A stretch of 30,658 nucleotides of DNA, from positions 1-30,658 of the IMG/VR virus record IMGVR_UViG_3300006916_000217. One strand, 5' to 3'. The notes under the pieces were generated by a model. The model saw nothing but the letters and a program-made list of their open reading frames with translations. It ran no database searches and was not told where the DNA came from. Every line of letters begins with the position of its first letter. Positions within the stretch are counted from its first letter, which is position 1. Below are positions 25,704 to 30,658 of this stretch, in pieces. This DNA comes from a virus. Position numbers and translations under genes: made by a program.

Positions 25704-27533
25704 ATGGCATTTGCATCAATCACCTATACCAGCGCTAGCGGTACTACGTTTGCCCTGACAAACAGCGATGGCAATGCCATTGAGTACCTGCGTCAAGAAG
25801 ACATTAGTGTTACTGTTAACGGCACTGTTCAAACAGTAACCACTGATTACACCTTTAACGCTGCTGGAACGTCAATTGTTCTTAACAGTGCAGTTACCAA
25901 CGCAACAGTGGTTCTGGCTCGTACAACAGACATTGCAGACGCAACTGTTAGCTTTACCCCTGGTTCAACCCTTACAGCAGCTGATCTAAACAACTCAGAT
26001 AAACAAAACAGATTCTCACTACAAGAGTTTTCTGACAGTTTTGGAGGTTTGTCCTCTGGTACTGGTGACCTAAGCGCTCTTGCTGGTTTTATTGGTGGTA
26101 GTGAGACGTGGACTTCTGACGATGCTCACGCTGCTACTACAGCTGGTATTGATGCCCGTATTGATACTGTTTTAACCACCGATATTAGTGGTGGTGACGG
26201 TGTAACCATCGTTGATAACCAGCCTGCTGCTGGTCAAATCCGCGTTGACCTGGATGCAGACATCGCAACGTTGCGGGATATGCAGACTGGGGCTGCTACT
26301 CAGCTTGCTGCTCTTACTAGTGGTGAACTAGCAATCCTTGACGGGGCTACTGTTACTACTGACGAGCTAAACCGAGTTGATGCTACTTCTAGTATTCAAA
26401 CTCAGCTTGATAATAAGCAACCTCTTGATGCAGAGCTAACAGAGTTAGCCACGATGGCGGACACTACTGCCGCTGCTTTGGCTGATTTGACGGCAGTTGA
26501 AGTAGGGATTCTTGACGGTGCAACGGTTACTACTAATGAGTTAAACCAGCTTGACGGTAACACCCTTACCAACACGTTTAACTCAACTGAAACCGACGAG
26601 TTTCCTAGTTCTTCTGCCATCAACACTCACGTTGTTGGTTTGATGAACGCGCTGGGTGGTTTTGTTGCTATTGCTGACGATCAAAGCTTTCCAGAAGCTA
26701 ACCCAGACCCAGAAGACAACGCTGGTACGGTTGTAAGTCTTACTAACGCTGGTGGTCTTGTTATTGATGCTAACGGCACGTCAACTACTGGCCGAACTAT
26801 TACAACTGACTCCACAGTAACGATTACTGGTTTTCCTGATGTAATGGACAGCACGACCGTTCAAGACGGTCTTGGTCTGCAAGTTCAAACCACTACTACC
26901 CTTAACACCTATACCTACCACAAGCTGATTGCTCGTGAAGAAGATATTATCCAACTTTCGGATGATATTAACGACTTTAACAACCGTTATCGTCCTGCTC
27001 GTGCAACTGACTACACGACAGATAACGACACTGGTGATCTGTACTTCAACACCACTAACGACGTTTTACGTGTTTTTGACGGTACTAACTTTATCAACGG
27101 TGTTGCTAGTAATGCTTCTGATGTAACCAACGTAGCTGCAGGAGACATTGAAGCTACTAACGTTCAAGACGCTATTGACGAACTTGATGATGAAAAAGTT
27201 CCTCGCACTAGTCTTACTGGAGCCGCAGAACTACCTGTAGGTACTACTGCTCAACGTGATGCTGACGGTGGTACACCTGCAAATCTTCGTGGTTACATCC
27301 GTTTCAACACTACTGACAACAGTTTTGAAGGTCACAACGGAACCACTTGGGGTTCTATTGGTGGAGGTGCTACCGGTGGAGGTGGTGACGCTGTTTTCTA
27401 TGAAAACGGTCAAACAGTAAATAACGATTACACTATTACTGCGAACAATAATGCAATGTCAGCTGGACCTATTACGGTTGATGCTGGCGCAACAGTTACT
27501 ATTCCTGCTGGCTCTGTCTGGGTGATTGTTTAA
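25704..27533 (+). CDS. gp17: Tail fibre with T7 gp17-type N-terminus
   Basis: A 609-residue fibre protein. The first 130 residues match the T7 fibre anchor: SITYTSASGTTFALT, a YLRQEDISVTVNG segment, then FTPGSTLTAADLNNSDKQN. That domain attaches the fibre to the tail. The shaft contains two copies of a 26-residue repeat (ILDGATVTT core), a GTTAQRD...IRFNTT...W module near 510-553, and a C-terminal cassette (FYENGQTVNNDYTI, NAMSAGPITV, TIPAGSVW) that I recognise as common in cyanophage tail proteins. It is the first of a receptor-binding gene cluster and starts five bases after the gp16 stop. Confidence 0.92.
   Translation: MAFASITYTSASGTTFALTNSDGNAIEYLRQEDISVTVNGTVQTVTTDYTFNAAGTSIVLNSAVTNATVVLARTTDIADATVSFTPGSTLTAADLNNSDKQNRFSLQEFSDSFGGLSSGTGDLSALAGFIGGSETWTSDDAHAATTAGIDARIDTVLTTDISGGDGVTIVDNQPAAGQIRVDLDADIATLRDMQTGAATQLAALTSGELAILDGATVTTDELNRVDATSSIQTQLDNKQPLDAELTELATMADTTAAALADLTAVEVGILDGATVTTNELNQLDGNTLTNTFNSTETDEFPSSSAINTHVVGLMNALGGFVAIADDQSFPEANPDPEDNAGTVVSLTNAGGLVIDANGTSTTGRTITTDSTVTITGFPDVMDSTTVQDGLGLQVQTTTTLNTYTYHKLIAREEDIIQLSDDINDFNNRYRPARATDYTTDNDTGDLYFNTTNDVLRVFDGTNFINGVASNASDVTNVAAGDIEATNVQDAIDELDDEKVPRTSLTGAAELPVGTTAQRDADGGTPANLRGYIRFNTTDNSFEGHNGTTWGSIGGGATGGGGDAVFYENGQTVNNDYTITANNNAMSAGPITVDAGATVTIPAGSVWVIV
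26304..26381 (+). repeat. Fibre repeat, copy 1
   Basis: Codes 26 residues with the core ILDGATVTTDELNRVD, part of a tandem-type fibre shaft repeat; copy 2 lies at 26478-26555. Such repeats are usual in cyanophage fibres. Confidence 0.8.
26478..26555 (+). repeat. Fibre repeat, copy 2
   Basis: Codes 26 residues with the core ILDGATVTTNELNQLD, matching copy 1 over its whole length but with diverged codons, so selection acts on the protein. Confidence 0.8.
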
Positions 27534-27535
27534 TC

Positions 27536-28810
27536 ATGACTGTAAGAATTCAAGGAGACAACTCAAACGCTTCTCCCGCCATTACTGGTGATGATACTGA
27601 TTCAGGTATTGTTATCGGAACAAACGAAGTAGACATTGTTACCAATGGTACTTCCAAAGTAAACATTGACACTGACGGAAACGTCGAAATTTCAAGCACA
27701 GGTGCTTTGACAGTTCCTGTAGGAACAGAAGCTCAACGTCCTGGTACAGGCGCAGCAGGTATGCTTCGCTATAACAGCGAAACAAATAACCTTGAGTATT
27801 TTCGTACTGACAGCAACGCTTTTGTAGCAGTTACAGATACTGGTCCTGATACCAGCATTCGTTATCTAGTTATTGCTGGTGGTGGTGCTGGTGGTGCATG
27901 TTTCCAAGGCGGTTGTGGCGGCGGCGGAGGCGCTGGTGGTTATCGCACTAATTTTGGTACTGGTAACGTTTCTGGCGGGGCAAGCGCAGTAGAAGCCGAC
28001 ATGGCTATGGTGCTAGACACTGCTCTAGACCTAACTGTTGGTGCTGGTGGAACTGCTCAAGCTGGTGGAAGTAACTCAACAGATCCTGCGAATAGCGGAA
28101 GTAACTCTACATTCCGTACAATTACTTCCACTGGTGGTGGAGGTGGGGGCCGCAATGATGGCGGTAATGGCGCTAACGGTGGTTCTGGCGGTGGTTCTGG
28201 CGGCCGTTTAGCAAGTGCTAACCCAGGTTCAGGTACTGCTAATCAAGGTTTTATCGGTGGTGATTGTACTCAAGACAATGACCGAGCTGCTGGTGGTGGT
28301 GGTGGTGCCGGTGAAGCTGGTGACCAAGGTGTTACTAGCGGTAGCCCAAACCTTGCTCAAGGTGGCGACGGGCTTGCTTCAGAAATTACTGGTACTTCTG
28401 TAACCCGAGGTGGTGGCGGTGGTTCTGGTGGTAATTCCAGTAGTTGCACACTTGATGCAAACGAATCTGGTGGCCTAGGTGGTGCTGGTGGTGGAGGTGG
28501 AGGTGCTGCAGCAAACAGCGCTAACGGTACTGCTGGTACTGCTAATACTGGTGGTGGCGGTGGCGGTAACCTTCGCAACTGTTCTTCAAGTAGTTCTGGT
28601 GCAGGTGGTTCTGGGGTTATTATTTTACGGACCCCTAGCACTGTTAGCGGTAACAATCTTCAAGCAACCTTTACAGAAGGTGTTGTGGTAAACGGCACTA
28701 CTGTTGGTGCGGGTGGCGCAGTTGTCGCTGGTGACACTACTGTTGCAGGTCAATTGATTTGGACTATAACTGCAGCTGCTTCTGATACCGTAACTTTCTC
28801 TACTACTTGA
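27536..28810 (+). CDS. Glycine-rich tail adhesin
   Basis: A 424-residue protein with a short N-terminus (MTVRIQGDNS), a GTEAQRP...MLRYNSET...EYF module near 60-90, then RYLVIAGGGAGG at about 109-120. A long region with many GGGGG and GxG runs and scattered Cys extends to about 365, and the C-terminus is beta-type. Glycine-rich adhesins of this look form polyglycine II sandwiches and bind receptors in T4-like phages; the fold here is inferred. The start is separated from the fibre stop by two bases. Its front half is closely related to the partial gene at the window end. Confidence 0.82.
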   Translation: MTVRIQGDNSNASPAITGDDTDSGIVIGTNEVDIVTNGTSKVNIDTDGNVEISSTGALTVPVGTEAQRPGTGAAGMLRYNSETNNLEYFRTDSNAFVAVTDTGPDTSIRYLVIAGGGAGGACFQGGCGGGGGAGGYRTNFGTGNVSGGASAVEADMAMVLDTALDLTVGAGGTAQAGGSNSTDPANSGSNSTFRTITSTGGGGGGRNDGGNGANGGSGGGSGGRLASANPGSGTANQGFIGGDCTQDNDRAAGGGGGAGEAGDQGVTSGSPNLAQGGDGLASEITGTSVTRGGGGGSGGNSSSCTLDANESGGLGGAGGGGGGAAANSANGTAGTANTGGGGGGNLRNCSSSSSGAGGSGVIILRTPSTVSGNNLQATFTEGVVVNGTTVGAGGAVVAGDTTVAGQLIWTITAAASDTVTFSTT

Positions 28811-28811
28811 T

Positions 28812-29177
28812 ATGGCCCACTTTGCTCTTTTAGATTCAACTTTGACAGTTATTGCTGTTCACGTCGCTTCTGACGTTATGGATGGTCGAGAGTTAGATCT
28901 CTGCCAAAAATCAGGCAAAACGTATCGCCAAACATCTTATAACACCTATGCAGGTGTTCATAGGTCTGGTGATCCAGAAAAAGCTTTTCGTAAAAATTAT
29001 GCCGGTATTGGCTATAAATACGATGAAGAGCGTGATGCGTTTATTCCGCCTAAACCTTTTCCTTCGTGGATTCTTAACGAAGAAAGTTGCTTGTGGGAAG
29101 CACCAGTAGAATATCCTACAGACGGTGTGAAGCTTCTATGGAACGAAGAAACTACTTCTTGGGAGGCTTCTGAATAA
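28812..29177 (+). CDS. Conserved marine-phage protein near tail fibres
   Basis: A 121-residue protein beginning MAHFALLD, with QTSYNTYAGVHR near 40-51, RKNYAGIGYKYDEERDAFIPPKP near 60-82, SWILNEESCLWEAPVEYP near 84-101, and LLWNEETTSWE at the end. From memory this pattern recurs in many cyanophages and other marine phages without known function. It is aromatic-rich with no signal peptide. The position between two fibre genes suggests a virion or fibre-assembly part. It overlaps the next gene as TAATG. Confidence 0.8.
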   Translation: MAHFALLDSTLTVIAVHVASDVMDGRELDLCQKSGKTYRQTSYNTYAGVHRSGDPEKAFRKNYAGIGYKYDEERDAFIPPKPFPSWILNEESCLWEAPVEYPTDGVKLLWNEETTSWEASE

Positions 29178-29830
29178 TGCCTTTACGAATTCAAAACGGA
29201 ACTAACCACGTTGAACTAGCGGCCCCTACTCTTACAGGAAACGTTGATTTGACGCTTCCAAACGGTGTCGGTACAGCTAACCAAGTTCTACGGAACAGTG
29301 GTACAGCTGGTGAACTTGAATTTGCAACTCTTGCTGTAGGTCAAAACAACGTCATTGTTAATACTGCACAAGTAACAATTGACAGTACATCAACTTTTAA
29401 CAGCGGATGTCAAGCATTCGTAAGATTTGCAGCGATGGATGTTGCTTATACGACTACTGTTGCTGGTTCAATTATTGCTACTTTTAGTTGGTCATTTACA
29501 AATAGCGCTCCATCTTCTGATATGACATGGAGACTATTTAGAAGGATCGGCAGTGGTACTGCAACTGAAATTCTTGTAAACGCAAGTCCAGTTGGCAGCT
29601 CAAGTTCAGCTATGATTCCAAACTTTAGAGATAACACTTCAACACAAGGCATTCGGATTTGTTATAGCTTTATTGATACTCCTGGTCACACAGCTGGTGA
29701 TGTAATTACTTACGAGCACCACGTTTTGTGTGAAGGTTCTAATACCATAAATTTGAACCACGGAGCGCAGACAGCAGCACGACACGGTACAACCGTATCT
29801 ACCATTGTGTTTCAGGAGGTAGCACCATGA
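29177..29830 (+). CDS. Second fibre-like protein
   Basis: A 217-residue protein. Its N-terminus, MPLRIQNGTNHVELAAP then VDLTLPNGVGTANQVL, matches the start of the partial protein at 30180 and probably attaches to the tail or to another fibre. The remainder is a beta-rich domain (roughly residues 55-217), likely the receptor-binding head; no family recognised. Its end overlaps the next gene as ATGA, with that gene's ribosome site inside its last codons. Confidence 0.75.
   Translation: MPLRIQNGTNHVELAAPTLTGNVDLTLPNGVGTANQVLRNSGTAGELEFATLAVGQNNVIVNTAQVTIDSTSTFNSGCQAFVRFAAMDVAYTTTVAGSIIATFSWSFTNSAPSSDMTWRLFRRIGSGTATEILVNASPVGSSSSAMIPNFRDNTSTQGIRICYSFIDTPGHTAGDVITYEHHVLCEGSNTINLNHGAQTAARHGTTVSTIVFQEVAP
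29814..29820 (+). promoter_or_regulatory. Strong Shine-Dalgarno site of the chaperone-like gene
   Basis: AGGAGGT lies six bases before the ATG at 29827. It is the fullest anti-Shine-Dalgarno match seen in the window, so the chaperone-like protein may be made in larger amount than its fibre neighbours. Confidence 0.85.
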
Positions 29831-30177
29831 TTCAACAATCACTTGCTCAAGCTGTTATTGCACTTGGTAACGGCAAAGGTTTTCAACTAACAGGTAATAC
29901 TTACGACGATTTTGTAGTTGAAAGTGCTGATCCACAAAACCCAGTTGTTTTTGATCGTGACGCTGTAGTTGCTAAAGCTCAAGAAATTGAAGCTCAAATT
30001 CCTTGGGATGAGATGCGTGAAAAACGCAACAGTTTGCTAGCTGCAACTGATTGGACTGCTAATTCTGACGTTATTATGTCAGAAGAAATGAAGGTATATC
30101 GCCAACAGTTGCGTGATCTACCTGCAAACATTGCTAGCCCTCTCAACCTTATTTGGCCTGCTCCTCCTAAGTCTTAA
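29827..30177 (+). CDS. Tail fibre assembly chaperone-like protein
   Basis: A 116-residue protein whose C-terminal half has the pattern of phage tail assembly chaperones: REKRNSLLAATDWTANSDV near 60-78, then a YRQQLRDLP segment near 91-99 and a Pro-rich end. The N-terminal half contains a FQLTGNTYDDFVVES strand region. Proteins of this kind accompany fibre genes and help them fold or trimerise. It sits between the second fibre and the second glycine-rich adhesin, and could serve either or both. Confidence 0.83.
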   Translation: MIQQSLAQAVIALGNGKGFQLTGNTYDDFVVESADPQNPVVFDRDAVVAKAQEIEAQIPWDEMREKRNSLLAATDWTANSDVIMSEEMKVYRQQLRDLPANIASPLNLIWPAPPKS

Positions 30178-30179
30178 TC

Positions 30180-30658
30180 ATGCCTATTCGACTAAACGGC
30201 TCGACATCAGGCCGTATTGAAATTGATGCCCCAGCAGTTGCAGGAACTACTGACATCACGTTGCCAGCTACTGCTGGAGAGATCCTTGTAGGTAGCGCTA
30301 ACGGTGCTGTTTGTCTTCCTACTGGAACTACCGCACAACGTCCAACTGGCGCTCAAGCTGGTGATATTCGGTTTAACACCACAACAGGTCAAGTTGAATA
30401 CTGGGCTTCTACTGATGACACCCCACAATGGCGGCCTATAACAGAATCGCCAGTAAGATCAGTAAATACTAGATACCTTGTTATTGCTGGCGGTGGTGCT
30501 GGCGGTGGCCAAGCCGGTGGTACTCACTACTCTGACGGTGCTGGAGGTGGTGGTGCTGGAGGTCACCGCACTAACTGTGGCAGTGGAAATATTAATGGTG
30601 GCATGACTGATGTTGAAGCAGCTATGTCGTTGTCCGTTAGTACTGCATACAGCGTAAT
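30180..30658 (+). CDS. Second glycine-rich adhesin (3' partial)
   Basis: An open frame of 159 residues that runs off the window. It starts MPIRLNGSTSGRIEIDAP then ITLPATAG, like the gene at 29177. A GTTAQRP...DIRFNTTTG...EYW module near 50-75 follows, then RYLVIAGGGAGG near 98-109 and Gly-rich sequence with GHRTNCGSGNINGG, like the gene at 27536. It is therefore a mosaic of the two neighbours and most likely a receptor-binding adhesin. Start is two bases after the chaperone stop. Confidence 0.82.
   Translation, partial: MPIRLNGSTSGRIEIDAPAVAGTTDITLPATAGEILVGSANGAVCLPTGTTAQRPTGAQAGDIRFNTTTGQVEYWASTDDTPQWRPITESPVRSVNTRYLVIAGGGAGGGQAGGTHYSDGAGGGGAGGHRTNCGSGNINGGMTDVEAAMSLSVSTAYSV

Noticed and set aside
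28357-28656. Proline-rich - strand ORF
   Set aside because: It is the complement of glycine codon runs (GGN read as NCC) in the adhesin gene.
1-30658. Photosynthesis or host metabolism genes, integrase, tRNA genes, CRISPR array
   Set aside because: None found by reading the protein frames and looking for cloverleaf or spaced repeats; the direct repeats present are coding repeats of fibre proteins.

Overview
This window looks like the central and right-hand part of a lytic T7-like podovirus genome, of the marine cyanophage type. The support is gene order and protein motifs. All genes are on the + strand. The replication genes follow the T7 order: primase/helicase, family A polymerase, 5'-3' exonuclease. 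The virion genes follow the T7 gp8-gp17 order: portal, scaffold, capsid, two tail tube proteins, three internal core proteins, fibre. Between the two blocks is a two-subunit ribonucleotide reductase of the type found in marine cyanopodoviruses. The cyanobacterial host is inferred from that reductase and from fibre modules common in cyanophages. No photosynthesis gene (psbA, hli) and no host DNA is present in the window to confirm it.

Bases 1-7203 hold DNA replication and nucleotide supply: primase/helicase (its 5' end lies outside the window), a small overlapping ORF, DNA polymerase, an endonuclease VII-type nuclease, the exonuclease, a DUF3310 protein, a MazG-like pyrophosphohydrolase, and NrdA and NrdB. 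These genes are packed with overlaps. Together they would degrade and sanitise nucleotides, reduce them to dNTPs, and copy and resolve phage DNA.

Bases 7206-8434 hold three small genes of unknown role, two of them Ala/Gln-rich coiled-coil proteins. Bases 8427-12336 hold portal, a small protein, scaffold and a major capsid protein enlarged by insertions. A strong hairpin terminator follows the capsid gene, in the place of T7 T-phi. Bases 12408-25699 hold the tail tube and nozzle proteins and three internal (ejection) proteins. The gp15-position protein carries a C-terminal M23-type peptidase domain, and the very large gp16-position protein has no visible transglycosylase motif. Bases 25704-30658 hold a modular receptor-binding cassette: a T7-type fibre, a glycine-rich adhesin, a small conserved protein, a second fibre-like protein, a tail-assembly-chaperone-like protein and a second glycine-rich adhesin cut by the window end.

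No tRNA, CRISPR array, insertion sequence or integrase was recognised. No gene-free stretch exceeds 91 bases. The most notable points are: the polymerase with a shortened thioredoxin-binding region and an altered exo III motif; the compact reductase whose small subunit has Leu at the radical Tyr position; the peptidase fused to an ejection protein with Asp at one zinc-ligand site; the capsid and nozzle insertions; and the shuffled modules in the fibre genes.
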